From Flavobacterium micromati (lineage in GTDB: Bacteria; Bacteroidota; Bacteroidia; Flavobacteriales; Flavobacteriaceae): a stretch of 64,000 bases of DNA. Positions 27,694-36,293 of the stretch are shown one piece after another. The stretch lies in contig NZ_FQWF01000001.1 in assembly GCF_900129585.1 (NCBI RefSeq), positions 1-64,000 on the forward strand, read 5' to 3'. Made by a program: the position numbers and the translations under genes. A model generated the notes under the pieces. The model was not told the DNA's origin. It saw only the letters and a program-made list of their open reading frames with translations, and made no database searches. The number at the start of each line of letters is the position of its first letter. The stretch's first letter is position 1.

Positions 27694-28146
27694 TTACTCT
27701 TTATTTTTACTATCAATCACAATTGTTACTGGACCATCGTTTAACAAAAGTACTTTCATATCAGCACCAAAAACTCCTGCTTGAACTTTTTTCTCTAAAT
27801 TAAACTCTAATTTTTGAATAAATTTATCGTAAAGTGGTATAGCAATTTCTGGCTTAGAAGCTTTAATATAAGAAGGGCGATTACCTTTTTTAGTCAAGGA
27901 GTGTAACGTAAATTGGGAAACCACAATTACATCGCCACCAACGTCTTTTACGGATAAATTCATCACTTGATTCTCATCAGAAAAAATGCGCAAATTAGCA
28001 ATCTTTTGGCAGAGCCAATCGATATCTTCTTGTGTGTCGGCATCTTCTATTCCCACTAAAAGCAATAAACCATTCTGGATTTCAGCTACTACTTTATTTT
28101 CAATAGTTACAGAGGCACAAGAAACTCTTTGAATTACTACTTTCAT
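27694..28146 (-). CDS. dtd: D-aminoacyl-tRNA deacylase
   Basis: A 150-residue enzyme that removes D-amino acids (and misplaced glycine) from tRNA. The active-site elements SQFTLHSLTKKGNRPSY and the C-terminal NDGPVTIVID (the GP cis-proline motif) are present. It lies downstream of rsgA on the same strand, separated by a GC-rich repeat at 28253, and may be the end of the aromatic operon transcript. Confidence 0.96.
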   Translation of the reverse strand: MKVVIQRVSCASVTIENKVVAEIQNGLLLLVGIEDADTQEDIDWLCQKIANLRIFSDENQVMNLSVKDVGGDVIVVSQFTLHSLTKKGNRPSYIKASKPEIAIPLYDKFIQKLEFNLEKKVQAGVFGADMKVLLLNDGPVTIVIDSKNKE

Positions 28147-28252
28147 AGCCCCTTAACTCCAATGGAGCAATTACAATGTAAATAAAAATATTCAATCATA
28201 TTTCAAAATGAATTAAACCGTAAAATACACTTAATTTAAACACCCCTAATTG

Positions 28253-28279
28253 AGTTCCCCCTTCGGGGGTTAGGGGGCT
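28253..28279 (-). repeat. Solo copy of the GC-rich 27-bp repeat
   Basis: On the minus strand these 27 bases are identical to the left terminal repeat of the DUF559 element at 39560-39586. They form an imperfect palindrome around CCCCCGAAGGGGG. It lies one base before the rsgA stop codon, in the rsgA-dtd junction. No facing partner copy is visible within 200 bp. Confidence 0.9.
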
Positions 28280-29257
28280 TTACTCCCTCGTTTTATCACT
28301 AATGATTCGGTCTTCATTATGAATATCAGTGCGGTAATTTTCATCATCGCCTTCTAGAATTTTTAAGTAGCTTCTATAGCGTGACCAAGCGATTTCATCT
28401 CTTTCTAAAGCTGCTTTTATTGCGCAATGAGGTTCGTCCTTATGTAAGCAATTATTGAACTTACATTGCTCTTTCAATTTGAAAAACTCGGGGAAATAAC
28501 CACTGATCTCTTCTTTTTCCATATCTACAATTCCAAAACCTTTAATACCTGGAGTATCGATGATTTTGGCATCAAAAGACAAATCATACATTTCAGCAAA
28601 AGTCGTCGTGTGCTGTCCCTGCTTACTAGCTTCTGAAATAGTCTTTGTTTTTAAGTGTAAAGAAGGTTCCATGGCATTTACTAGTGTTGATTTTCCCACA
28701 CCAGAATGCCCCGAAAACATGCTCACTTTACCAATCATCAGTTGTTTAAGTTCTTCCAGTCCTTTCATTTCGGTTGAAGAAACTCGCAAACACTTATACC
28801 CTATTTCTTGATAAACGTGTTGCATGTATAATTGTTCGTCAAGCGTAGCATCGTCAAAAGTATCTATTTTATTGAAAACTAGAATTGTTTCTATTCCGTA
28901 CGCTTCTGCAGTTACCAAAAAACGATCTATAAAATTAAAAGTTGTAGGCGGATTATTGATAGTTATTAATAGAAAAACACGATCAATATTAGACGCAATA
29001 ATATGCATTTGATGTGATAAATTCACTGATTTACGTACAATGTAGTTCTTTCTTTCGTGAATATTATGAATGGTTCCTGTAACAGTATCTGAGGATTCTT
29101 CAAGTTCATAATCGACAATATCGCCCACAGCAATAGGATTGGTGCTTTTAATTCCTTTAATTCGGAATTTACCTTTCATACGGCATTCGATAAAATCTCC
29201 TTGTTCAGATTTTACGGTGTACCAACTTCCTGTAGATTTATAAACGAGTCCTGTCAT
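28280..29257 (-). CDS. rsgA: Ribosome small-subunit GTPase A
   Basis: A circularly permuted GTPase that helps mature the 30S subunit. About 325 residues: OB-fold N terminus (TGLVYKSTGSWYTV), then LVFNKIDTF (G4), FSGHSGVGKSTLVNA (G1 P-loop) and IIDTPGIKGFGI (G3), and a zinc-binding C terminus (C-KFNNCLH-KDEPHC). The ATG at 29257 gives the usual start; an upstream codon at 29284 adds nine unlikely residues. Gene order dtd-rsgA after the DAHP synthase gene suggests one long transcript. Confidence 0.96.
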   Translation of the reverse strand: MTGLVYKSTGSWYTVKSEQGDFIECRMKGKFRIKGIKSTNPIAVGDIVDYELEESSDTVTGTIHNIHERKNYIVRKSVNLSHQMHIIASNIDRVFLLITINNPPTTFNFIDRFLVTAEAYGIETILVFNKIDTFDDATLDEQLYMQHVYQEIGYKCLRVSSTEMKGLEELKQLMIGKVSMFSGHSGVGKSTLVNAMEPSLHLKTKTISEASKQGQHTTTFAEMYDLSFDAKIIDTPGIKGFGIVDMEKEEISGYFPEFFKLKEQCKFNNCLHKDEPHCAIKAALERDEIAWSRYRSYLKILEGDDENYRTDIHNEDRIISDKTRE

Positions 29258-29264
29258 ATAGGAT

Positions 29265-29350
29265 TTATGATTGAAGATTAACAATTTTAGATCTGTGATG
29301 CAAATCTAGTAATTTGCAAAGATAAAGGATTTATGATTTAGGAATACTGA
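29265..29350. repeat. AT-rich ATTTTAGATT-type spacer repeat
   Basis: Words such as GATTTATGATT, GATTGAAGATTAACAATTTTAGATC and GATTTATGATTTAGGAA recur here. They match the AT-rich family near 22990, 53712 and 55998. The region is non-coding, between rsgA and the DAHP synthase gene. Confidence 0.45.
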
Positions 29351-29457
29351 TTTTAGACCTATGATTTTATAAGAATTCTTTAAATACAAAAATCCCAAAA
29401 CAATAAGCTTTGGGATCCTAAAATTTGAGATCTGAAAAATCTTGAATCTTAATTTAT

Positions 29458-30540
29458 TTAAGCATTCAGTATTTTTTCTTGGTGTCCTATACTTTCCTGG
29501 TGAATTGCTTTGAACATTCTTAGCACAAACTCTTCCGTCAAGCCTTTTGACTCTCCATCCAAAATCATTTTTCCTAATATTTCATTCCAACGATTGTTTT
29601 GCAATACAGCAACATTTGCTTCTTTTTTCACTTGGCCTATTTCATCTGCTACTTTCATTCTTTTACCCAAAAGCTCTATTAAAGTGGCATCCAAAACATC
29701 AATATTAGCCCTTAATTTTTTCATTTTTAGAGTAAATTCGTCTGAGACATCGTTCAATTTTCGAACTTTTAAATCAATAAAAATTTGCTTCAATGCATCT
29801 GGTGTTACCTGTTGTGCAGCATCACTCCAAGCATTATCCGGATCGATATGCGTTTCTATAATCATACCGTCATAATTTAAATCTAATGCTTGCTGAGTCA
29901 CCTCCAGAATCATTTTGCGATCTCCAGTAATATGCGATGGATCTATGATTAAAGGTAAATCAGGAAATTTATTTTGCAACTCAATAGCAATTTGCCATTC
30001 TGGAATATTTCTATATTTTGTTTTTTCATAAGTCGAAAACCCTCTGTGAATTACCCCTAATTTCTCAATTCCAGCATTATATAAACGCTCTACACCACCT
30101 AACCACAAAGACAAATCTGGATTTACAGGATTTTTAACCAAAACAATTTTCTTAGTTCCTGCAAGTGCATCTGCAATTTCTTGAACTGCAAACGGATTTA
30201 CTGTCGTTCTAGCCCCAATCCATAAAACGTCAATGTCATATTCTAGAGCCAGTTTTACATGAGTAGCATTTGCTACCTCTGTTCCCATCAATAATCCTGT
30301 TTGTTCCTTAGCTTTTTTCAACCATTTCAATCCTATTTCACCTACACCTTCAAATCCTCCGGGCCGTGTACGTGGTTTCCAAATACCTGCTCTAAAAATA
30401 CTTACATCAGAATCTTTTAATTCGTGCGCTATTTTCAATACTTGTTCTTCTGTTTCAGCGCTGCAAGGTCCTGCTATGACAAGTGGATGAGTTAAATTAA
30501 ACTCACTCAACCAGTTTCTCATTTCTTTTTTATTTTCCAT
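29458..30540 (-). CDS. aroF: Bifunctional DAHP synthase/chorismate mutase
   Basis: A 360-residue fusion. Residues 1-260 form the 3-deoxy-D-arabino-heptulosonate 7-phosphate synthase: LVIAGPCSAE, FRAGIWKPRTRPGGFEG, VLWIGARTTVNPF, LVKNPVNPD, VIHRGFSTYE and IIDPSHITGDR. Residues about 265-360 form an AroQ-type chorismate mutase (LRANIDVLDATLIELLGKRMKVADEIGQVKKE). It feeds both ends of the aromatic pathway. It is the fourth gene of the pheA-aminotransferase-tyrA operon and is probably controlled by the leader at 33677. Confidence 0.94.
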   Translation of the reverse strand: MENKKEMRNWLSEFNLTHPLVIAGPCSAETEEQVLKIAHELKDSDVSIFRAGIWKPRTRPGGFEGVGEIGLKWLKKAKEQTGLLMGTEVANATHVKLALEYDIDVLWIGARTTVNPFAVQEIADALAGTKKIVLVKNPVNPDLSLWLGGVERLYNAGIEKLGVIHRGFSTYEKTKYRNIPEWQIAIELQNKFPDLPLIIDPSHITGDRKMILEVTQQALDLNYDGMIIETHIDPDNAWSDAAQQVTPDALKQIFIDLKVRKLNDVSDEFTLKMKKLRANIDVLDATLIELLGKRMKVADEIGQVKKEANVAVLQNNRWNEILGKMILDGESKGLTEEFVLRMFKAIHQESIGHQEKILNA

Positions 30541-30574
30541 TTTATCTAATTATTTATTTTTTTTAAGTCTAATT

Positions 30575-31519
30575 TCATTTATTAACAGCCTCTGCTTTTA
30601 AGGTTGAAGGACTCATCCCATTCAATATTTCTTTTATTCTATTTACACTTTCCATCTCTTCAAATATCGCATCATAATCCTCATTTACTAGCAAATCTTT
30701 AAATTGAGTGAGATTAGAAATATATTCCTCAAGTGTTTTCACGACTTGCTTTCTGTTCTGTTTAAAAATGGGTGTCCACATTGCAGGTGAACTCTTAGCT
30801 AATCGTACTGTACTCTCAAATCCTGAACCCGCCATATCAAATATGTCTTGCTCGTGTTTCTCTTTTTCAATAACGGTTTTACCCAACATAAAAGCCGAAA
30901 TATGAGACAAATGCGACACATAAGCAATATGTTTGTCATGTGATTTTGGATCCATATATCTAATCCTCATCCCCATTTGCTTGAATAAATCTAGCGCTTT
31001 TTCTTGTAATTTGAAAGATGTTCTTTCAACCTCACAAATAATATTAGTTTTTCCTTGAAACAATCCGGTTATTGCTGCTGACGGTCCTGAGAATTCGGTT
31101 CCTGCAATGGGATGCGTAGCAATAAAATTTCTTCTTCTTGGATGATTTGAAACTGCTTCGCAAATAGGAATTTTAGTAGAACCCACTTCAAAAACGATCG
31201 TTTGGTCGCCAATCGCATCTAAAACTTTTGGTAAAACAGTCAGCGCCGCATCAACCGGAACCGAAACAATTACAAAATCAGCATTAGCTAAATCATCAAA
31301 AGTCGATCCAGCATCAATTACACCAAGAGCAATAGCTTCGTCCAAATGGCTTTCATTACTGTCAATCCCAAAAATCGTAGCTTCGGGACGCAGCGATTTA
31401 ATGTCTAATACCATTGAACCGCCTATTAATCCTATTCCTATAACAAAAATCCTCTCCCCAACCCTCTCTAAAGGAAAGGAAGCCGGAACTTGAAATTTGT
31501 TTAAATTGCTCTCTATCAT
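30575..31519 (-). CDS. tyrA: Prephenate dehydrogenase
   Basis: A 314-residue NAD-dependent enzyme making 4-hydroxyphenylpyruvate for tyrosine. The dinucleotide-binding motif VIGIGLIGGSMVLDIK lies at about 26-41, with HPIAGTEFSGP (catalytic histidine region) and YVSHLSHISAF following. The first 25 residues, including PASFPLERVGER, are encoded by one arm of a GC-rich inverted-repeat element (31450-31571) and are longer than family members need. Its start lies 11 nt after the aminotransferase stop, within the same element. Confidence 0.92.
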   Translation of the reverse strand: MIESNLNKFQVPASFPLERVGERIFVIGIGLIGGSMVLDIKSLRPEATIFGIDSNESHLDEAIALGVIDAGSTFDDLANADFVIVSVPVDAALTVLPKVLDAIGDQTIVFEVGSTKIPICEAVSNHPRRRNFIATHPIAGTEFSGPSAAITGLFQGKTNIICEVERTSFKLQEKALDLFKQMGMRIRYMDPKSHDKHIAYVSHLSHISAFMLGKTVIEKEKHEQDIFDMAGSGFESTVRLAKSSPAMWTPIFKQNRKQVVKTLEEYISNLTQFKDLLVNEDYDAIFEEMESVNRIKEILNGMSPSTLKAEAVNK

Positions 31520-31571
31520 AATTACTATATTAGTTTCTCAAAGCCCGTCCTTCGCCGGGTTTGGGGAGGAA
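31450..31571. mobile_element. Short inverted-repeat element at the tyrA/aminotransferase junction
   Basis: Arms at about 31450-31487 and 31542-31571 are imperfect inverted copies (TCCTC-CCCAA-CCC...GGAAAG... against TCCTCCCCAAACCCGGCGAAGG on the other strand) and flank about 54 bp of AT-rich DNA. The element contains both the tyrA start and the aminotransferase stop. It therefore encodes the tyrA N terminus (PASFPLERVGER) and the aminotransferase C terminus (PKPGEGRALRN). The layout is that of a non-autonomous element with terminal inverted repeats. Confidence 0.65.
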
Positions 31572-32711
31572 TCTATCAATTGCTTCTTGCACTTTTTCTT
31601 CTTTTACACACAACGCAAATCGAATGTACCCCTCGCCATTACTCCCAAAAATAGTTCCGGGCGTAATAAATATTGATTTCTCATATAAGATTTTATCAAT
31701 AAACTTTTCCGCTGATGTGATTCCGTCCGGTAATTTTGCCCAAACAAATAATCCAACGCCTTCTTTGTGTACTTCACAGCCCAACTTCTCTGCCAATAAT
31801 TCAGTCAGAACGCGTCTTCTTTTATAAATTTCGTTCATCGCATCAAACCATGATTTGTCACTTTTTAAAGCTTCAATTGCTCCTTTTTGAATTCCAAAAA
31901 ACATTCCGCTATCCATATTACTTTTTACTTTCAAAACGGCATCGATACAAGCAGCATTTCCTAAAACCATCCCAACTCTCCAGCCTGCCATGTTGAAAGT
32001 TTTACTTAACGAGTTCAATTCTAATGATACTTCTTCAGCTCCTTCCACTTGCAACAAACTCATTGGATTATCATTCAATACAAAACTATATGGATTGTCA
32101 TTAACCAATAAAATTTGATGCTTTTTAGCAAAAGCCACCAGCTTTGAAAATAATTCTAAGCTTCCTCGAGCTCCTGTTGGCATATGCGGATACCCAATCC
32201 ACATAATTTTCACTTTCGATAAATCTAATTTTTCTAAGGCTTCAAAATCAGGCTCCCAATTTGTGCGTTCTGTTAAATCATAAAATACTGGAACCGCCCC
32301 TACTAAATTTGTGACCGATGTGTAGGTAGGATATCCAGGATTTGGTATCAGGACATGGTCTCCTTCATTCAAAAAAGCTAGTGAAATATGCATAATTCCC
32401 TCTTTTGAACCCATCAATGGTAAGATTTCAACAGCGGGATTCAAGTCAACATTATAATTTTTTTTATAAAAATCAGCCATTCCTTGACGCAATTCAGGCA
32501 ACCCTTGATAACTTTGATATTGATGTGCATTTGGATCACTCATGGCTAAACTCACCGCATCAACTACCGCTTGTGATGGCTGTAAGTCAGGACTTCCAAT
32601 TCCCATATTGATAATGGGTTTCCCCTCAGAAGCAAGTTGTCTCACTTCTCTCAATTTACTAGAGAAATAATATTCTTCAATTGTATCTAAACGTTTAGCT
32701 GTTGTTATCAT
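31530..32711 (-). CDS. PLP-dependent class I/II aminotransferase
   Basis: A 393-residue fold-type I aminotransferase. It shows INMGIGSPDLQPS near the N terminus, YQSYQGLPELRQGMADFY, VNDNPYSFVLN and the PLP lysine in SLSKTFNMAGWRVGM. RFALCVKEEKVQEAIDRF closes the family domain. The position between pheA and tyrA suggests an aromatic or broad-range aminotransferase for phenylalanine and tyrosine. The last eleven residues come from a GC-rich repeat arm and have no family counterpart that I know of. Confidence 0.92.
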   Translation of the reverse strand: MITTAKRLDTIEEYYFSSKLREVRQLASEGKPIINMGIGSPDLQPSQAVVDAVSLAMSDPNAHQYQSYQGLPELRQGMADFYKKNYNVDLNPAVEILPLMGSKEGIMHISLAFLNEGDHVLIPNPGYPTYTSVTNLVGAVPVFYDLTERTNWEPDFEALEKLDLSKVKIMWIGYPHMPTGARGSLELFSKLVAFAKKHQILLVNDNPYSFVLNDNPMSLLQVEGAEEVSLELNSLSKTFNMAGWRVGMVLGNAACIDAVLKVKSNMDSGMFFGIQKGAIEALKSDKSWFDAMNEIYKRRRVLTELLAEKLGCEVHKEGVGLFVWAKLPDGITSAEKFIDKILYEKSIFITPGTIFGSNGEGYIRFALCVKEEKVQEAIDRFLPKPGEGRALRN

Positions 32712-32764
32712 TTTGTGCTGATATTTTCATTTAATCAATCTTATACCTATTCCTTTTTTCTAGC

Positions 32765-33598
32765 TTAGTAGGACTCTTTTGTGTTTTTATACTCTCCTAA
32801 AACCTTAAAATACTCCGCCATAATTACTAACAAAGATTTTGCTTTGGAGTAATCTTCGTATTTTTCGAAAGTAACATCAACAAAAAAAGAATATTTCCAA
32901 GGTGTATCTATTTTTGGTAACGACTGGATTTTGGTCAAATTCAATTTGCAGTCACTCATTACATTCAAAACGGCGGCCAAACTCCCTCGTTTATGATCTA
33001 ATTCAAACTTGATTGAAGCTCTTTGTATTTCATTTTCGGCAACGAACGAATTTTCTTTTTTAATTATAACAAAACGAGTCATATTATTTTTAATCGTTTG
33101 GATTTCTGGAGCTAGAATTTCCAAATCATACATTTCCGAAGCAGTTGTACTGGCGATTGCTGCAATTCCTTTAAGCTTATTTTCTTGGATTCTGCGCGCT
33201 GTTTCAGCAGTATCTTTATCTTCTACTAATTTAATTTTTGGATACTTTTTTAAGAAATCCATACATTGTAAAATAGCCATTGGGTGCGAATGTACTTCGT
33301 GAATATCTTCTATTTTCTGGCCTTTTAAAGCCATTAAATTCTGATGAATTTGTAAATAATGCTCTCCTATAATATGTAAATTATTTTTATCAATTAATGC
33401 ATAATTTGGAATAATGGGCCCAGCAATCGAATTTTCTATCGCCATAATCGCTTGATCTGATTTGCCCGATAGTAAGCTGTCTACCAATTCCTCAAAAGAC
33501 AAACACTCATCGACAATCACGTTTTGTTCATAATATTCCTGTGCCACCTGATGATGAAAAGATCCCTTTATTCCTTGAATTGCAACTTTGTTATTCAT
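32765..33598 (-). CDS. pheA: Prephenate dehydratase
   Basis: A 277-residue enzyme making phenylpyruvate. It contains AIQGIKGSFHHQVAQEYY, MAIENSIAGPI, EVHSHPMAILQC, and the catalytic NNMTRFVII (TRF motif), followed by a C-terminal ACT domain (about 200-275, HKRGSLAAVLNVMSDCKLNLTKIQSLP) for feedback control by phenylalanine. No chorismate mutase domain is fused; that activity sits on the DAHP synthase of the same operon. First structural gene after the aromatic leader peptide and terminator. Confidence 0.95.
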   Translation of the reverse strand: MNNKVAIQGIKGSFHHQVAQEYYEQNVIVDECLSFEELVDSLLSGKSDQAIMAIENSIAGPIIPNYALIDKNNLHIIGEHYLQIHQNLMALKGQKIEDIHEVHSHPMAILQCMDFLKKYPKIKLVEDKDTAETARRIQENKLKGIAAIASTTASEMYDLEILAPEIQTIKNNMTRFVIIKKENSFVAENEIQRASIKFELDHKRGSLAAVLNVMSDCKLNLTKIQSLPKIDTPWKYSFFVDVTFEKYEDYSKAKSLLVIMAEYFKVLGEYKNTKESY

Positions 33599-33616
33599 TT
33601 TTTTTAAATATTAGGC

Positions 33617-33645
33617 AAAAAAAAATCCCGATTCACATCGGGATT
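33617..33645 (-). terminator. Attenuator terminator before pheA
   Basis: On the minus strand a 9-bp GC-rich stem AATCCCGAT/ATCGGGATT with a 4-nt loop is followed by nine T. It stands between the leader peptide at 33677 and pheA, with no structural gene before it, as expected of an attenuator. Its 5' arm overlaps ACAATCCC, which can pair instead with GGGATTGT of the leader codons. Confidence 0.85.
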
Positions 33646-33676
33646 GTATACTATAATTATCAATTTAATTTTCTAA

Positions 33677-33757
33677 TTAAATAACCATACGACAATCCCT
33701 ATCCTGTTTCCAGAAAAAATAATAAGAATTGCTAAAATAAAATCGGTTACTTAACAT
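33677..33757 (-). CDS. Aromatic amino-acid leader peptide
   Basis: A 26-codon ORF (ATG at 33755-33757) upstream of pheA. Residues 5-16 read RFYFSNSYYFFW: four Phe, three Tyr and one Trp in twelve residues. Codons 20-22 contain GGGATTGT, the exact complement of ACAATCCC in the 5' arm of the downstream terminator. A ribosome stalled at the aromatic codons would leave this segment free to pair and stop the terminator forming. A ribosome reaching the stop codon would cover it. This is the classic layout of transcription attenuation for the pheA-tyrA operon. Confidence 0.8.
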   Translation of the reverse strand: MLSNRFYFSNSYYFFWKQDRDCRMVI

Positions 33758-33980
33758 TGTAGTACTTGTTTGTATTAAACTCTGTGCGAATGTATTAATT
33801 ATTTCCACCTCTTCAAAAAAAAAGTCGCTTTTTTTTAAACAAAAAAAGAATTCTCGAGAAATCAATTATTAAAATGCACTATAATTAAAAAAATGACCAA
33901 AAAATACCATTTAAATTTTACTGCTGTATAATTTAGGATCTTTTGATCGTACATTTCAAAAAAACAAAACAGTAAAAAAA

Positions 33981-35225
33981 CTAAGGAACAAGTTGACTTG
34001 AAAGCCATTTTTTACCTTCAGAAATTCGTGTTATTAACATTGCTGAAACCACATCGCCATTAGCGTTTAATAAAGTTGCCATAGGATCTACTAATGTTCC
34101 TACAATCATAGCTGCTGGTAATGCTTGTTCCATTGGAAATCCATAAATCGTAATTGCTAGTATTTCGCCTATGTAACCACCATTTGGAATTCCGCCTTCA
34201 ACAACTGACACTATTATTGTAATCCCCAACGCAACAAGAAGAACGTAAGGATCTGTAAAATCCTTACCAAATATAGCAAAAATCACTGCAATTTTAATCA
34301 CTGATGACATACTCGACCCGTCCTTGTGCAGCGGTGCGCCCAGCGGAATTGCAATATTTCTAATATAGGAGGGAATATGCATTTTAGTTGTTGCTTCTAA
34401 GTTTGCGGGAATGGTCGCAATACTGCTGCAAGTGCCTAGTGCGGTTAACGCTGGCGTTATGTTATTACTCCAGAATACTTTTATTCCTAGTTTTCCGCCA
34501 GCGACAAAAGCATAAAAAGTAAAAAACACAATAAAATAAAAGGCACAAACCGCATAATAAAGTCCAAGTGGTTTTGCGTAAGCTCCAAACAATTGAGGTC
34601 CAAAAATCCCCACTTGATAGGCAAAATAAGCACCCAAACCAATTGGCGCCATTTTCATTATAATATGTAACAATTGCTTCATTACTTCATCTCCGGATGT
34701 TAAAAAAGCTCTAAAACTAAATCCCTTTTCGCCTGAGCGTAAACTCGCAAACCCTACTAAAAAGGAAAATATAATGAGTGCCAACATACTTTTACGAGAA
34801 AGCAATTCATAAAAATCATTGGCCGTAAGCAACTGTGTGATTTGTGAACCAGAACTCAAGTCCTGAATACTTTCAAACGGAATTTTAGAAATAATAATTT
34901 CTTGATGAATAGGAAAAATTAACACCGCAACAATCATTAAAACAGCTGAAATAATCACCGTTGATAAAAAAACACCAATAACAACAACAAATAACTTTCC
35001 TAATTTTTCTGATCTTTCAAGATTTGAAATTGAAGATGCGATCGTAAAAAATATCAATGGGATAATCGCTGTAAATAATAAATTTAGAAATATATCGCCT
35101 AATGGCTTGATAATTTCTACGTCTTTCCCAAAAACTAAACCCAGAATACTGCCAGCTGAAATTCCACAGAGAAGCCAAATGATACTGCTGTACGTTTTAA
35201 ATAGATTGTTCTTTTCCTTAATCAT
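33981..35225 (-). CDS. Dicarboxylate/amino acid:cation symporter
   Basis: A 414-residue transporter of the DAACS (GltP/DctA) family with about eight membrane helices. Characteristic sequence includes GDIFLNLLFTAIIPLIFFTI (helix 2), the serine-rich TALGTCSSIATIPANLEAT hairpin, IPLGAPLHKDGSSMSSVIKI and VDPMATLLNANGDVVSAMLI. It takes up glutamate, aspartate or dicarboxylates with Na+ or H+. Single gene; divergent from gldA. Confidence 0.92.
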   Translation of the reverse strand: MIKEKNNLFKTYSSIIWLLCGISAGSILGLVFGKDVEIIKPLGDIFLNLLFTAIIPLIFFTIASSISNLERSEKLGKLFVVVIGVFLSTVIISAVLMIVAVLIFPIHQEIIISKIPFESIQDLSSGSQITQLLTANDFYELLSRKSMLALIIFSFLVGFASLRSGEKGFSFRAFLTSGDEVMKQLLHIIMKMAPIGLGAYFAYQVGIFGPQLFGAYAKPLGLYYAVCAFYFIVFFTFYAFVAGGKLGIKVFWSNNITPALTALGTCSSIATIPANLEATTKMHIPSYIRNIAIPLGAPLHKDGSSMSSVIKIAVIFAIFGKDFTDPYVLLVALGITIIVSVVEGGIPNGGYIGEILAITIYGFPMEQALPAAMIVGTLVDPMATLLNANGDVVSAMLITRISEGKKWLSSQLVP

Positions 35226-35364
35226 GTTATTTATAAATTGTCTTTATTTTTTTATAAATATATAAATCTAAATATCAAATACAATCTTTGACGAGAGAAA
35301 ACTAATACCAATACGGTTTTACATAATAGAAGTTGAAAAATAATGTCCGTCCCGTTTTTCTTTT

Positions 35365-35372
35365 TACTTTTG
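35365..35372 (+). promoter_or_regulatory. -7 box of gldA
   Basis: TACTTTTG matches TAnnTTTG exactly, 18 nt before the gldA ATG. Confidence 0.6.
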
Positions 35373-35389
35373 CAACAAATAATTAGTTC

Positions 35390-36289
35390 ATGTCAATAGA
35401 AGTAAACAATATATCTAAAAGTTATGGTGCTCAAAAAGCATTGGACAACATTTCATTTTCTGTAAATAAAGGGGAAATTGTTGGTTTCTTAGGTCCAAAC
35501 GGAGCTGGAAAATCAACACTAATGAAAATCTTGACTACTTATATTAATGCTGATGAGGGTTCAGCTATTGTAAACGGACATGATGTAATTACCAACCAAA
35601 AAGCGGTTCAGCTTTCTATTGGTTATTTGCCAGAACATAATCCGCTGTATTTAGATCTATATGTGCGAGAATATTTAGCGTTTAATGCTGATGTTTACAA
35701 AGTAGCGAAATCTCGAATTGAAGAAGTAATTCAACTTACTGGTTTAGCAACTGAGAGTCATAAAAAAATTGCACAGCTTTCAAAAGGATACCGTCAGCGT
35801 GTAGGACTTGCTAATGCTTTATTGCACAATCCTGATGTTCTAATTCTAGATGAACCAACGACTGGTTTAGATCCAAACCAATTAATTGAAATACGAAATG
35901 TGATCAAAAATGCTGGGAAAGACAAAACTGTTTTTCTCTCCACTCATATTATGCAAGAGGTTGAGGCCATTTGCGACCGTGTAATTATCATTAATAATGG
36001 TAAAATTGTTGCCGATAAAAAATTAGATAAACTAATTTCTGCCGATAAGGAACAAGTAATTGAAGTCGAGTTTGATTATAAAATAGAGGAGCAAGTAATT
36101 GCTAAAATCGAAAATCTTACTTCATATAAAAATACTCATGACATGACATGGGAATTAACATTTCTAGCTGATAAAGATATGCGTCCAATAGTTTTTGATT
36201 TTGCTACAGCAAATGGATTAAAAACATTACAACTGAATCAAAAAAATAAAAATCTAGAAGCTGTTTTTAGAGAGATTACCAAGAAGTAA
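35390..36289 (+). CDS. gldA: Gliding-motility ABC transporter ATPase GldA
   Basis: A 299-residue ABC ATPase with Walker A GPNGAGKST (about 38-46), the signature QLSKGYRQRVGLANAL, Walker B DVLILDEPTTGLDPNQ and the H-loop FLSTHIMQEVE. It is followed by a C-terminal domain (about 215-299). Length and sequence fit GldA, which works with GldF and GldG in Flavobacterium gliding; those genes are not in the window. The solitary position agrees with gldA being unlinked from gldFG in Flavobacterium. Confidence 0.85.
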   Translation: MSIEVNNISKSYGAQKALDNISFSVNKGEIVGFLGPNGAGKSTLMKILTTYINADEGSAIVNGHDVITNQKAVQLSIGYLPEHNPLYLDLYVREYLAFNADVYKVAKSRIEEVIQLTGLATESHKKIAQLSKGYRQRVGLANALLHNPDVLILDEPTTGLDPNQLIEIRNVIKNAGKDKTVFLSTHIMQEVEAICDRVIIINNGKIVADKKLDKLISADKEQVIEVEFDYKIEEQVIAKIENLTSYKNTHDMTWELTFLADKDMRPIVFDFATANGLKTLQLNQKNKNLEAVFREITKK

Positions 36290-36293
36290 ATTT

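Noticed and set aside
33677..33865. Full 62-residue ORF as a gene
   Set aside because: The part before the ATG at 33757 is low-complexity and starts at a poor site; only the 26-codon leader fits attenuation.
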